Below are positions 50,432-62,130 of a DNA stretch of 64,000 nt, piece by piece (the first letter of the stretch is position 1; each line of letters starts with the position of its first letter). The notes under the pieces were generated by a model. The model was not told the origin of the DNA, searched no databases, and saw only the letters and a list, made by a program, of their open reading frames with translations. The translations under genes were made by a program, and so were the position numbers. The stretch spans positions 13,795,974-13,859,973 of the forward strand of contig NC_065536.1 in NCBI RefSeq assembly GCF_932294415.1, given 5' to 3'. This stretch comes from Quercus robur (taxonomy: Eukaryota > Streptophyta > Magnoliopsida > Fagales > Fagaceae).

Positions 50432-52019
50432 AATGCTTGGTGGCTGGATCTTGGAAGACTTTCATTAGGTTTTGGCATTGGGATTCTTTCCTATGTGGTA
50501 AGTTTTGTAAGTTTGGCATTTTGTGATTGATTTACTTATTTAAAAGACAAAAAGTAATGATTAATTCTTATAATGAAACAGGTACCGGTATACATTGCAG
50601 AAATAACACCTAAGAATCTTAGGGGACAATTTACATCAGCTACTCAGGTATAGTTAGATCATTATGCCTTTAAATTGAATGGCCAATTCATTGTCATATA
50701 CTTATCTTTTGTTTTGTGTGCAGTTGATTTTATGTTCCGGCCTTTCACTAATGTTTTTCATTGGAAATGCTGTTAACTGGCGTACCTTGGCTTTAATTGG
50801 TATTAATCTTTCTCGGCATAAATTTACCATACAATAACTTGTGGGATTATTGTCAGGTGCCACTCCATCCCTGTTACAACTTGTGGGATTATTCTTTGTT
50901 CCAGAGTCTCCTAGATGGCTGGTGTGAAACATTATGCTTCTGTGATGATGTAGAATAGAATGCTTGCTTTTAAAATGGCTTCTTCAACTTGTTAGAACAA
51001 TTTTAAGTGACAAAATTCACTCTTTCCTATCAGTTTCAGCTTTTGGGATGCTTTCAGGACAAAGCACATCAAAACTTTTATTTAGTTTTTTCTGTAAAGA
51101 AAAAGTGACCAGCCATCAGAGTGCTGAAGTGATGAGTTCAACTTCTCTGCAGGCAAAACTTGGTAAAGAAAAAGAGCTTCAAACTTCTTTACAGCTTCTT
51201 AGGGGAAAGAATGTGGATATTTCCCAAGAAGCAGCAGAGATCATAGTAACCTTCCAACTACATGGTTTTATGATAGTGTATCTATGTTATAACCTTAACT
51301 AGGGGAAAATATTTCTTATTTGTTATGTTTTATCAACTTCTTGCCTTTCCATAGGATCATACAGCAAACTTTCAACAGCACTCGAAATCTAGCATTCTAG
51401 ATTTATTCCAGAAGAGATATGTGCATTCCCTCGTCGTAAGCCTCACTCATTGTCAAACCTTTTTGTTTCATAGCTTGTCCAATCTTTTTATACGTTTTAT
51501 TTAAATTCGTTTAGGTTGGACTTGGGTTGATGGCATTGCAACAATTTGGAGGGGCCACCGCAATTGCATATTATGCAAGCTCTATATTTTTAGATGCTGG
51601 TAAAAATTAATAGTATTAAGAACTGTTTCATGTAGAAAATGCCAATATTAACAAATGAATAAATCGTGACTATTACCTCTGGTTTATGGTAGGTTTTTCA
51701 AGCAGTATTGGGACTATATCAATGGCAATTATCCAGGTACTTGGCTCACCTTAAGTTTGAGTGGATACAGGATTCTGCTTGATACATATAACAAATCATG
51801 TAAACAATCTTTTTACAGATTCTGGCTACTGCCTTAAGTGTAATCTTGACAGATAAATCAGGAAGACGGCCACTTCTTATGATGAGGACATGACAAAATC
51901 AATTTAAGTCTATGGTGTATAGTTAAGTTGATTGCAATAAAGGCGGCTAACTCTTGCAGGTATATGTTGCTGGAATGTGCTTAAGTAGCTTCCTTGTAGG
52001 CTTGGCATTCTTCTTTCAG
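50432..52019 (+). pseudogene. ERD6-like sugar transporter copy 5, exons 5-14 only
   Basis: Exons: 50432-50497, 50582-50647, 50724-50799, 50858-50922, 51153-51245, 51355-51435, 51515-51599, 51693-51736, 51819-51881, 51960-52019. Each keeps the family length and an open frame, with [39 protein letters not shown] and KSGRRPLLM intact, better conserved than in copy 2. The exon 13 donor has changed from GTGAGG to ATGAGG. Exons 1-4 and 15-18 are missing. After exon 14 the intron runs into an hAT fragment. It is a truncated remnant. Confidence 0.88.
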
Positions 52020-52111
52020 GTTTCTTTCAAAAACAAATTCAAAGCTTCTCTATCTGTGGTTCTGATTTCCACCTAAATGAAGGATCTTCTGTCATGTGCT
52101 TAAGTAGCCAC

Positions 52112-52522
52112 AAACGTTTTTACAACATTTATACAAACTATTGAGGTAAAAAATTCTTATTGGTTCATATACTTGCATCACTTTTTACTTATTAATAACT
52201 ACTCATTGTATTAGCAATTTGTAAAATTTTTTGTAGTTTTAGCATTTTTCACATTTTAAAGGACATAAAAAATTAATAGATTAAATCTAAAGCAAAATAT
52301 ACAAGCCCAAAAAAATTAGCCTAACAACAAAAATTACCAATAATAAAACTAAAAAAATTAAGTCCAATCAATCTATTTTACCCCGAACAAACAATTTGGC
52401 CATTTAAAAAATTTTAAACAAAAATCTTTAGTAGTAAAGCAATAGACTCAAAGACTGGAGCCGCCGCACACAGCTAGCAACAAAATCGCCCCTCTTAGCT
52501 CCAAGTCCTGGCTTCGTCCCTA
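52112..52522. mobile_element. 5'-truncated hAT element, same family as 26399-27020
   Basis: The right two-thirds of the 622-bp element at 26399-27020 is recognisable here (AAAATATACAAGCC, AACAAAAATTACCAATA, ACAAAATCGCCCC), ending TTCGTCCCTA. Its left part begins within the nested MITE, and no matching target duplication was found. Confidence 0.7.
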
Positions 52523-52831
52523 GTGTGAACTGATGATGTATCACTTGGACTTCATTAACCAGAGTTAGAAAGTATTTTGTATCAAATGATATCACATTAT
52601 CAGTATTAAAACAAATAAATGACAAATATGTGTATAAAAATTATTATCCACTAACACATATCTTTTATTTGTTAGTAGAGTAATTATTTTTTGCTGATGT
52701 ATCTTACACTTATTGAATTTTAATATCACTAACATGGTATTATTTGATACAAAATACTTTCTCTACTAAATACTTTCTCATCCCACCACCAGCCGAAACC
52801 CTTAGAATTAAGATCTAATAATGGGTCACCC

Positions 52832-52864
52832 TTTCACCATCACCATCACCATCACCATCACCAT
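52832..52864. repeat. (CACCAT)n microsatellite
   Basis: Five TCACCA-type hexamer repeats in a row. Confidence 0.9.
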
Positions 52865-53618
52865 TGGCAAAGACAGGTGGAAAATTTCTGTGATAAGACC
52901 TTTGGGAATTTAGTAATAGCAACGAACATATAAGGAAGTTTAGAGAAAGAAAGTTTTATCATTTTAATTTTTCACTTTAACTTCACGTAAAGATTTACTA
53001 TCATTCTTAATTTTTAACTTCTTTTAACTATTTTTCAAATTTTTGTATTTAATGAATGAGATTAAAAGTTATTTTTTTCAACTTTCAATTTCAACCATCT
53101 ATTATTATTGACTCATGTGCAATACTTACCTAGCTATTGCACCTTATCTCAATACCAATTTGGAGTTTTGCACAGCTAATCAGGAGGAAAATAAGTTCAT
53201 TGACGCTGCCTGCGAGTTTGCTATTTGCTTTGTGAATCACTTTCTAATAATCTATCTCCTCTTCCTGTTTCTTGTATTATCAATCGGAATTTCAGTTTCC
53301 AAGTATGGCTGAGGGACTTGTTACTGATCTCATTAAGCAGTTGGTTTCAGTTGCTGCTCTGGAGGCAGAACAAGAGATAAGGTTGGTCGTTGGCGTTGAC
53401 GACAGGGCCGGCCCTAGGCCTAGGCCACTTAGGCAACCGCCTAGGGCCCCTATTAGAGGAAGGCCCCAAATTTTGGGGCAAAAATTGATATATTTAAAAA
53501 AAAATGGAGATATAGGGAAAAAAAATTAGTTTGATCATTTTTCTCTACTTTGAAGAAGTCTCAAAATATTGAGGAATGTTAGAGACAATACAACTTTAAA
53601 TACATGGGTCTTACAAAT

Positions 53619-53803
53619 AGAGTAATGCTGTAGTTTTACAAACTATTTTACAATATTTTTACAAACAGTTGTTATAGCCAACTTTTTACTGGTTCTCATC
53701 TGGACCCATCGATAAAATCACTTTTTTATTTATCTATAATCATTCTTCACATCATCAATTTGTAAAAGTTTTTGTAAAAGAATTTGTATCTCTAGCATTT
53801 TCC
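53619..53803. mobile_element. Mutator-type MITE nested in the hAT element, 9-bp TSD
   Basis: 185 bp between perfect 9-bp repeats CTTACAAAT (53610-53618 and 53804-53812). The ends (AGAGTAATGCTGTAG and CTCTAGCATTTTCC) match the family of 22277-22460, and the middle shares the TGGTTCTCATCTGGACCCAT block. Confidence 0.88.
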
Positions 53804-53865
53804 CTTACAAATATATGTGTCACTAATTGCAATAAATAATTCAGATAGAAAAATGCTAGAAATAT

Positions 53866-54137
53866 TATTAATTTTACTTGAAAATTTTATAAATTGATGT
53901 GACAATTAAAATGATATGTGGACGTCAATAACCTATTAAATGCATCTTTGAATTATTTTTTGTGATTAATGATACATCTTTGCAAGCCTCATGTTGTAAA
54001 ATTTATAATATCCCTAACATCATTCATTTAAATACTTGTTTATTATCTTCTTGAAGTATCACTAATCGCATTCATTTCTATATCGTTTGAAAGCATTTTT
54101 TTAGTAAAATTTGTTATATCTTTAGCATTTTTCCAAA
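53866..54137. repeat. Possible further TIR element inside the hAT element
   Basis: The left end AAAAATGCTAGAAATATTA and the right end TTATATCTTTAGCATTTTT are inverted-repeat-like, with a second pair (near 54025) inside. No target duplication was established. Confidence 0.4.
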
Positions 54138-57074
54138 AAAAAAAAAAGCATAGATTTTTGTTATAAAAATTTATGATATTAAATACTAGTTAAATATTAT
54201 TTAAGTGATAACAAAAAGGCCCCATTTAAATATATCGCCTTAGGCCTCCAAATTTGTTGAGCCGCCCCTGGTTGACGAAGAAGTTGAAAAGCTTAAAGGC
54301 AATCTACAAACAGTGACGGCGGTCCTCAATGATGCTGAGAAAAGACAAGTTACTGAGGAAACCGTGAAGCTTTGGTTAGAAAAGCTCAAGGATGCATGCT
54401 ACAAGATGAATGATGTGATAGATGAGTGGAACACTGCAATGATCAAATCAACCATTAAGAAAGAAGAAGAAAATGTTGATAATGCTCATCCTGTTATGAA
54501 GAAGAAGGTACGTTCCTTCATTATCCCCTCTCCTTCATGTTGTTTCCATGAAGTTGATAAACTTGTTATGCGTCACTATATTGCTCAAAAAAGATAAAAG
54601 ATTTGAATAGAAAATTAGATGAAATTGTCAAAGAGAAAGATAGGTACCAGTTTAAGTTAACTAATGACCCTGCCCCTGAAGTATTTAATCGACCAACAAC
54701 TACCTCCTTTGTTGATGTGTCCGAAATATTTGGTCGTGAAAACGTTAAGAATAATCTAGTGAGGATCCTATTGGGGAAAGGAGGTGAAGAAGAAAGAAGG
54801 CCCCGTGTCATCTCTTTAGTGGGCATGGGCGGACTTGGAAAAACTACTCTTGCCCAACTAGCCTACAATGATCCTAAGGTGCAAGACCATTTTGAGATAA
54901 AAGTTTGGGTTTGTGTTTCTGATCCTTTTGATAAGTGCAAGGTGGCGAAAGAAATCCTTGAATCTATTGAGGGTCAATCCCCCAAATTGACTACATTGCA
55001 AAGTCTATTAGATAGAATTTGTGCTAACATTGCAAACAAGAAGTTCCTTCTTGTCTTAGATGATGTGTGGGCTGAAGACTATACGATGTGGGATCAATTC
55101 AAAGTTGCATTCAACTGTGTTGCCCTAAGCAGTAAAATTATAGTCACCACACGTAAAAGTAGAATTGCGGAGATGATGGGAAGTGTGAGCATGATCAATT
55201 TGAGTGAATTGTCTAACTTAGACTGTTGGTTGATATTTAGTAAAATAGCATTTCTAGATAAGGATCTTGAGCAATGTGAGCAACTTGAAGACATTGGTAG
55301 GCAAATAGCAAAGAGATGCAAAGGCTTGCCACTTGCTGCAAAGACTCTAGGGAGTCTCATGCGCTTCAAGAAAAGTAGAGAAGAATGGAAGACTGTCTTG
55401 AATAGCAATTTGTGGGAATTAGAAGATGTTGAAAAAGGTCTTTTTGCATCATTGTTACTAAGTTATTATGATTTGTCCTCACCATTGAAACAATGTTTCT
55501 CATATTGTGCTATCTTGCCAAAAGGTTATCTCTTTTCTAGTGATGATTTGGTATTTATGTGGATGGCACAATGATATATTCCTTCAAAATCAAATATGGA
55601 GATGGAAGTCATTGGAAGAGAATACTTTGAAAATCTATTCATACGCTCTTTCTTCCAAGTTTTTAAGGAATATCCGAATGATGACAAGATAAAAATATGC
55701 AAAATGCATGACATAGTGCATGACTTTGCGCAATTAATGTCAAAAAATGAATGCTTCACGATCAATAGTGACATAGAGTTGGATTCAGCCAAAAAAGAAG
55801 ACATAGAGTTGGGATTAGATTTTAAAAATGCTCGCCATTTGTGGTTAGAAATTTCTGGTGAGGCCCAATTTTCTGTGTCCAAGTCCAATAATAGTGCAAA
55901 AAATATACGCACTCTCATTCTTGTCAATCACAATGATTACGACTTATCTAATTTATTCCAACATTTTAGATGTTTACGGACATTAACTTTAGATGGTATG
56001 TTAAAGGAACTTCCAGATGCAATGGAAAATTTCATACATTTAAGGTATCTCAATTTAGTTAATTATTGTGGGCTCGGATTGCCTGAAACTATTTGTAATC
56101 TTTGCAATTTACAAATTTTGAAGATCATGATTAGAGATGTTAGGTTCAATAAATTACCGCAGGGGATGAGTAAGCTAATTAACCTAAGGCATTTTATTTT
56201 GGATCACTCCTTTGGGGTAGATTTTCCAAGAGGGATTGGAAGATTGATTTCTTTGAGAACATTAAGTCATTTCTACGTAAGTAGTAAGGATGACAGTAAA
56301 GGATGTAAACTTGGATAATTAAAAAATTTGAACCACCTTCAAGGGACTCTTCGAATAATCGGACTAGGGAATGAGGAAGATATAAGCGGGGCCAAGAATG
56401 CACAGCTCAAGAAGAAGATAGGCCTTCATACTTTGTCACTATGGTTTGTCGGATGGGATTTTGAGGATACAAGGAGGGAGTCCGATGCATTAGTTCTAAA
56501 TGCCTTAGAGTCACCTCTAGACTTGGAATGTTTAAGCATTGAAATGTACCAGGCCACCACAATGTCTCTTAATTGGACGATGTCCTTGACCAAATTGAAA
56601 ATGCTTGATATCCTATACACATTTTTAGAGCATATGCCTCCTCTAGGAAAACTTCCATTTCTCAAATCATTACACATAAAGGTTGCGAAATATTTGAAAA
56701 AGGTAGGAAATGAATTTTTGGGAATAGAATCCGGAAAGAAGAAAGACAATATAATTGTATTCCCAAATTTGAAAACTCTCACATTTGACAATTTAAGAGA
56801 GTGGGAAGAATGGATTGGGATTGGGATTGGAGCAGAAGAAGATGAAGAAGACTGTGTCATTACCATAATGCCACATCTTCAACAGTTGGAAATTTGGAGT
56901 TGCCCAAAGCTAAAGTCATTGCCAAACTTCCTTCATACAACTCCATTACAAAATTTGGGGATCTATGACTGTCCAATTGTCAAAGAACGTTGTGAAGGAG
57001 GGATAGGAGAGGACTGGCACAAGATTTCACACGTCCCAAACATCAATTTTGATATAAAACACGCTTTCCTTAAG

Positions 57075-58150
57075 GTAACTTCTTCGTCTTTTCCTTGGGT
57101 TTCTTCTTTTATTTTGGCAAAAAAAAAAAAGAAAAAAAAAAAGAGAAGACTTTGTTGATGTATTTATCTGGTTCTCAGCAATTTGAATTAGGTGATTTAT
57201 ATAATGTTGTTACAAATAACTAGCCTGCTTAACATGTGGTTGCTTATATTTAGTTCTTTGATTTTGTCTACAATTGCATGATATTAGGTTCAATAAATAT
57301 CCACATCGTTATCCTTAAAAATCTCAGTCATTTCCATATACACTGAGAAAAAAATTCCAAATTCCAAAGTCTACTCCCAATGTTATTCTGATTCTCAAAA
57401 AAAAAAAAAAAAAAAAAAAAAAATCAAATGTAATTCTCTACAAAATGAACTAACTTTTAAAAGTAGACCAAATATTATGAAAAGTCCAAACCCAGTTATT
57501 ATCTTACATATTATCACCCAAGTCTAATCCTTCCCATGTGTAAATCAAAACCCAAACTCTTACCCACTTACAAACTCTCTTCCTCCTTCCCCATGTATAG
57601 ATGATACCGTTAGAAAATCACATTCTTATAGAATCATGTCTTCCTTTTTTTCTCAATTTCAATTCAATATGCTTTTGTCTATTAATAATGTTCAATGCAA
57701 TTCAAGCTAGCAAATTATCTTTGTCATCAACCATTGCAACAAAAATTTATATAAATCATGAGATTGCTGAGATAATTGACAAGCGCATATTTCTAAAATT
57801 TATAATAACAAAAAAGGCCTAATAAATAGCATATACTATTTCACAAAATGCCATTTACATAATATTTTTCTTTTTAAAAAAAAAATCAATGATAGAAATG
57901 GTCAAAAACATGATCCTATACAAGAAATACCAAAAATACATTTAAAACAATTTTCATAGGAGGATTTATCTTTAAAGAATATGAAGACAATAACAGAGAT
58001 AAAATGCATAGAATGGGATCTTACAAAATAGGTTTGTTAATTATTTCAAATTATACTCATCATTTACATGAAAAATAATAATACATCATATTATTTACAT
58101 TAAATATATATATATATATATATATATATTAACTTCAAAGTTCATTGCAG
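57075..58150. other. Downstream intron or intergenic, no gene seen
   Basis: AT-rich with poly-A runs (57122-57140, 57400-57422) and a TA run near 58107-58130. It may be a 3' intron of the CNL gene, because a donor-like GTAACT at 57075 and an acceptor-like CAG at about 58150 frame it. The open frame at 57601-57822 shows no domain. Confidence 0.4.
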
Positions 58151-59146
58151 GATGTGAACGGCTAGGGTATTGCAACAATAAGCAACATTGATACAACGAT
58201 GGGTTGGTATTACATTTCGTGCTTGCTTTGTAGAAGGAAGGTCAAACCACAATCAGGACCATTTTGGTGTGCAAAATGTGAAACAAAAACAAATCTCCAT
58301 TTCCCAAGGTTAGAGGCACTCACATAAACTACATAATGCATACTCTCCAAATATTTATAATATATTCATCTCACTATAACTACTATACATACAATTGCAA
58401 ACTACTTCAGATACTAGATTCAAATTGAAGTTTTTAATGCAACTGACAAAACAACTTTTGTGATATTTGATCGAGATGCTAAGAAAATCCTAAATAAATT
58501 TGCGAGAGATCTTGCTGAAAAACAAACTGAGGTACAACTTATTTAAATTATTAAATTATTGTAAAACTATTGATCATAATATATATTAAATTTCTTATAT
58601 ACAGATTGATATTGGAGAAGGAATCCCACATGATTTGAAGAAAATTTTAGGAAAAAAATTGCATTTTCCTACTTTATTTGAATGGATTCAATCTAAAGGA
58701 TGGTTTTGAAAATTACACAGTTGCTAAGATTTTTTATGCACCTTCAAATGACAAAAGGTATGAAAGAAAAACAAAAATACACAATCCAATATGCTTTATT
58801 AATTCTTTTGCTACACTATTCCTAAATTAACAAAAAATATAATAACATTTACAAAAAACTGTCTCATTACTAAAATTTAATATAAGTGCAAATACTTACA
58901 AAAAATCTTAGCTACAACAAATCTGCAAGTCCAAATTTTGTAAGATCCAATTAAGAATCTTCCAATGCCAATTCTTTAGTGATTAACACAAATGATGCAA
59001 CAAAATGAAAAAGTAATGAAAGTTCAAAAATTGAACAAATAGAGATGAACCAAACTTCAAACGATGAAGATGAAGAAATAGATTATGATAACATACCCCT
59101 TAACAAACTTTACAAGCGTCGCCATACCACAATAACAAAGTATTGA
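58151..59146 (+). pseudogene. Replication protein A large-subunit-like fragment
   Basis: The plus strand reads ATISNIDTTMGWYYISC, CRRKVKP, FWCAKC (a C-x2-C type zinc finger), then IEVFNATDKTTFVIFDRDAK and ENYTVAKIFYAP. This is the C-terminal OB-fold and zinc region of RPA70-like proteins, which bind single-stranded DNA. Segments lie at about 58166-58309, 58414-58533, 58606-58759 and 58978-59146, with introns between. A TAG just before the second segment and a frame change near 58680 break it. Plant Helitrons often carry RPA-like genes, and a Helitron 3' end lies 325 bp downstream in the same orientation, so it is probably Helitron cargo rather than a host RPA gene. Confidence 0.75.
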
Positions 59147-59437
59147 AGAAACAAAAAAAAAAAAAAAAACACAATTTTGTAATGAAGCTCTTTATTATTA
59201 CATCACATAATAAAGATCAACAATATGGAGCTTTTATCAAATTTTATTATACAATATTGCTCCAAAGTTGTTTTTTTTATTGCTCTTTACTTGAATTGAA
59301 TAATTATAATGGATATGTATGTGCAATTTATAATTGTTGCTTCTTATGATGAACTCATTACTAACAAAGTTTTATAATAAATATGCTATAATATATATAC
59401 AACATTCTCCAAAAAAAAATTACATAAAACATTACAA

Positions 59438-59470
59438 TATTATCTGTGCATTGCATGGGCAACTTACTAG
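59438..59470 (+). mobile_element. Helitron-like 3' terminus
   Basis: A hairpin-like stretch TGTGCATTGCATGGG is followed by AACTTACTAG and then T, the same layout as the end at 33538. It is in the same orientation as the RPA-like fragment. Sixteen bases further on, exon 8 of transporter copy 6 begins. Confidence 0.65.
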
Positions 59471-59486
59471 TTGATTTTAATGTCAG

Positions 59487-61983
59487 GTGCCATTCTATCT
59501 CTATTACAACTTGTGGGATTGTTCTTTGTTCCCGAGTCTCCTAGTGAGAAAGGTCATAGGCTAAAGTGTTTTTCTTGTATGACGAAATAGAATACAATGG
59601 ATGCTTTAATATGGTTTTCATGGCTTCTTCAAGCTGTTAAGTGAATAAATTTATCCTTTCCTATTAGTTTAAGCTATTGGGATGCTTTTAGGATAAACAT
59701 TTAAACTTCTACTTCTGTTCTTTAGTTAACTTTGTAAAAAGGAAAAGAAAAATAAGCAGGCATTAGAATTCTGAAATAATGAGCACAACTTCTCTGCCCG
59801 GAAAACTTGGTTAAGAAAAAGAGCTTCAAGCTTCTTTACAGCGTCTTAGGGGAAAGAATGTAGATATTTCTAAGAAACAGCAAAGATCATGGTAACCTTC
59901 CAACTACATGATTTTATGACACTGTGGCTATGTTATAACCTTAGCTAGGGGAAAATCTTTCTTATTTGTTATGTTTATCAACTTCTTTCCTTTCCATAGG
60001 ATTATACAAAAAACTTTCAGCAGCACTCAAAATCTATCATTCTAGACTTATTCGAGAAGAGAAATGTTCATTCCCTCATTGTAAGCCCCACTCATCATGG
60101 AACCTTTACTTTTCATGGCTAGTCTAATCATTTTATATGTTTTATTTAAATTCGATTAGACTGGACTAGGGTTGATGGTATTGCAACAATTTCGAGAGGC
60201 AACCACAATTGCATATTGTGCAAGATCTATATTTGCAGAAGCTGGTAAATTAATAGTATTAAGAATTGTTCCATGTAAAAAAATGCCAATATTAACAAAT
60301 GAATAATTCATGAGTATTACCTCTGGTTCCTAGTAGGTTTTACAAGCAGCATTGGGACTTTATCAATGGCAATTATCCAGGTACTTGGCTTATCTTAAAT
60401 TTTAGTGGATATAGAATTCAGCTTGATACATATAACAAACCATGTAAACTATCTTTTTACAAATTCTAGCTACTGCCTTAAGTGTAATGTTGACAGTTAA
60501 ATCAGGAAGACGGCCACTTCTTACGGTGATGACTTCACAAAATCAACTTGAAGTCTATGGTGTATAGTTAAGTCGATTGCAATAAAGTCTGCTAACTCTT
60601 GCAAGTCTCTACTGCTGGAATGTGCTTAAGTAGCTTCCTTGAAGGCATGGCATTCTTCTTTCAGGTTTCTTTTTTAAAACGAATTCAAAGCTTCTCTATC
60701 TGTCATTCTGTTTTCCACCTAAATGAATGATCATTGTCTTAAAAACTTTTGTTATGAACAGGACATCTATTGGTTGAAGGAGCTCACTCCCATCTTGGTG
60801 CTAATTGGGATCCTGGTAATAAAACATAACCTGAAAATATAAATTTTACCTTCTCCAAAAAAAAACTAGACGTTTCTAAACCTAATTTCTCATATTCTGT
60901 CTCATTTACACTTCAATGATCAAATAGAATGTTGGTGGTTGTTGGGTTTCTGAAGGGTCTACAGTAATTGGAAAATCATGTCTTAGATTTCAAGAAGCTC
61001 ACAACAATATACTAATTTTTAAATTGGTAGTGCTAAATGGTTCGTTGGCAATTACAAACTACCAAAAGACGCGGTTCCCCCTCTCTATAAAAGAACTAAA
61101 AATTTCCTAGTTGAATATCTCAGATTCTTAGTTGAATATCCCAGATTCAATTCAATCAATGCTTCAACTACAAATTAGAATTTGAAAGATTTAAGGGGCT
61201 TATGGTATTCTAAGCTTAAAAATTGCTCAAATCTTCAGGACTCAAAAAGCCTTTTTATCAGCTATTGCTGCAATTTATAACATGCTCAAACTATGCACTT
61301 TCCTATGTTTCTTGTCCTTTCAAATCCTTAAAAAGCAACAAAGGGGTGTTTGGTGTTCTTCTTCACTTCAATATTGGGCTGAGGTTTTGCATATCAAATT
61401 TAGATGCATGTGATTGACTGGCTAATGATCCATGTAGGCTAATTGTGTGACTTACTCATTAGGCATGGGAGGATTACCTTGTGATATAATGTCAAAGGTA
61501 TGTCATTTACTGAATTGTGAATTGATTTATTAAAAGGAATTTTGCATAACCAGACAAGGTTTTGCATGTATATAACACTAATTTGAGGATGAATATTCCC
61601 CATAAATGTCAAGGGTACAGGTGGAAGCCTTGTAACTTTAGTCAATTGCTTCTCTGCTTGGATTGTTTCATATTCGTTTAATTTTATGGTGGAATGGAGT
61701 ACAACAGGTAATTGTTTATATACTTTTACTTTGTTATGGAAATGATTTTTACACACTTCAAATTTTAAAATTTTTTTGTTACAATCACTTCCAATTTTAG
61801 TACATGTTTCTTCCTCTCTCTTCTCTAATCATACGTACATATTTTTCCCATGGCACACCAGGAACATTTTTCTTCTACCCTGCCATTTGTGGTTTGAATG
61901 TTCCATTTATCGCGAAATTGGTACCAAAGACAGAGGGGCAAACTTTGGAAGAAATACAAGCATCAATGAACCATTTTCACTAA
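59487..61983 (+). pseudogene. ERD6-like sugar transporter copy 6, exons 8-18 only
   Basis: Exons: 59487-59544 (3' end deleted), about 59801-59893, 60000-60080, 60160-60244, 60337-60380, 60463-60525, 60605-60664, 60762-60815, 61438-61497, 61593-61707, 61862-61983. Lesions: the last 8 or so bases of exon 8, including its donor, are gone; the exon 9 acceptor is lost and one base is gained; the exon 13 acceptor is AA; the exon 14 acceptor is shifted; the Trp-Val of exon 16 has become Cys-Asp; and the exon 17 acceptor is lost. The final exon is clean and ends after [17 protein letters not shown]. The family is clear, but the copy cannot be functional. Confidence 0.9.
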
Positions 61984-62091
61984 TTAGACAAAGTTGGGAT
62001 AATAATAGTGAAGTAAATGTGGTTTAAAGTGTATCAAAATTGGAGAATTTCTTCCTAACAGATGGGAGGAAAAACTAAGCTTATTATAATA

Positions 62092-62130
62092 CTAGTCACA
62101 GACCCGCGCATTGCGCTTGATAAATTTGTT
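62092..62130 (-). mobile_element. Helitron-like 3' terminus, minus strand
   Basis: On the minus strand, AAGCGCAATGCGCGGG (stem GCGC, loop AAT) is followed by GTCTGTGACTAG and then T. This would make the sequence to the right (62131 onward) the Helitron body in minus orientation, continuing past or ending near the right edge. Confidence 0.65.

Larger units (their letters stand above)
53403..54270. mobile_element. hAT non-autonomous element in the CNL first exon
   Basis: GTTGACGA is duplicated exactly on both sides (53395-53402 and 54271-54278). The ends CAGGGCCGGCC and GGGGCGGCC-like (CCGCCCCTG) form a short inverted repeat. The 868-bp interior lacks transposase and contains at least one nested MITE. 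Subterminal GGCCTAGG and CCTAGGGCCCC motifs are typical of a widespread plant hAT group. Confidence 0.9.
53305..57074 (+). pseudogene. CC-NB-ARC-LRR (CNL, RGA-like) resistance gene, disrupted
   Basis: The start ATG at 53305 opens an Rx-type coiled-coil (MAEGLVTDLI...), split by an hAT element at 53403-54270 and continuing at 54279 in the same frame once one target copy is ignored. The NB-ARC follows: P-loop GMGGLGKTT (about 54826), RNBS-A VWVCVSD, kinase-2 FLLVLDDVW, RNBS-B KIIVTTR, GLPLAAK, CFSYCAILPK, then MHD as MHDIVHDFA (about 55708). Leucine-rich repeats run to about 57070, where a splice-donor-like GTAACT occurs; otherwise the frame runs to 57158. CNLs are intracellular pathogen sensors that signal through ATP/ADP exchange. 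Other lesions: one base lost in the A run near 54590; TGA at 55572-55574 (usually Gly); and TAA at 56316-56318. It is non-functional as it stands. Confidence 0.9.

Noticed and set aside
52832..52864. His-tag-like CACCAT run as a coding signal
   Set aside because: It is a plain hexamer microsatellite in non-coding DNA, not part of a supported frame.
61439..61756. 105-codon minus-strand open frame
   Set aside because: It is the antisense shadow of exons 16 and 17 of transporter copy 6.
50432..61983. Copies 5 and 6 as one transporter gene split by the CNL/Helitron segment
   Set aside because: Both fragments contain exons 8-14 with different sequences, so they are two separate truncated copies rather than two halves of one gene.
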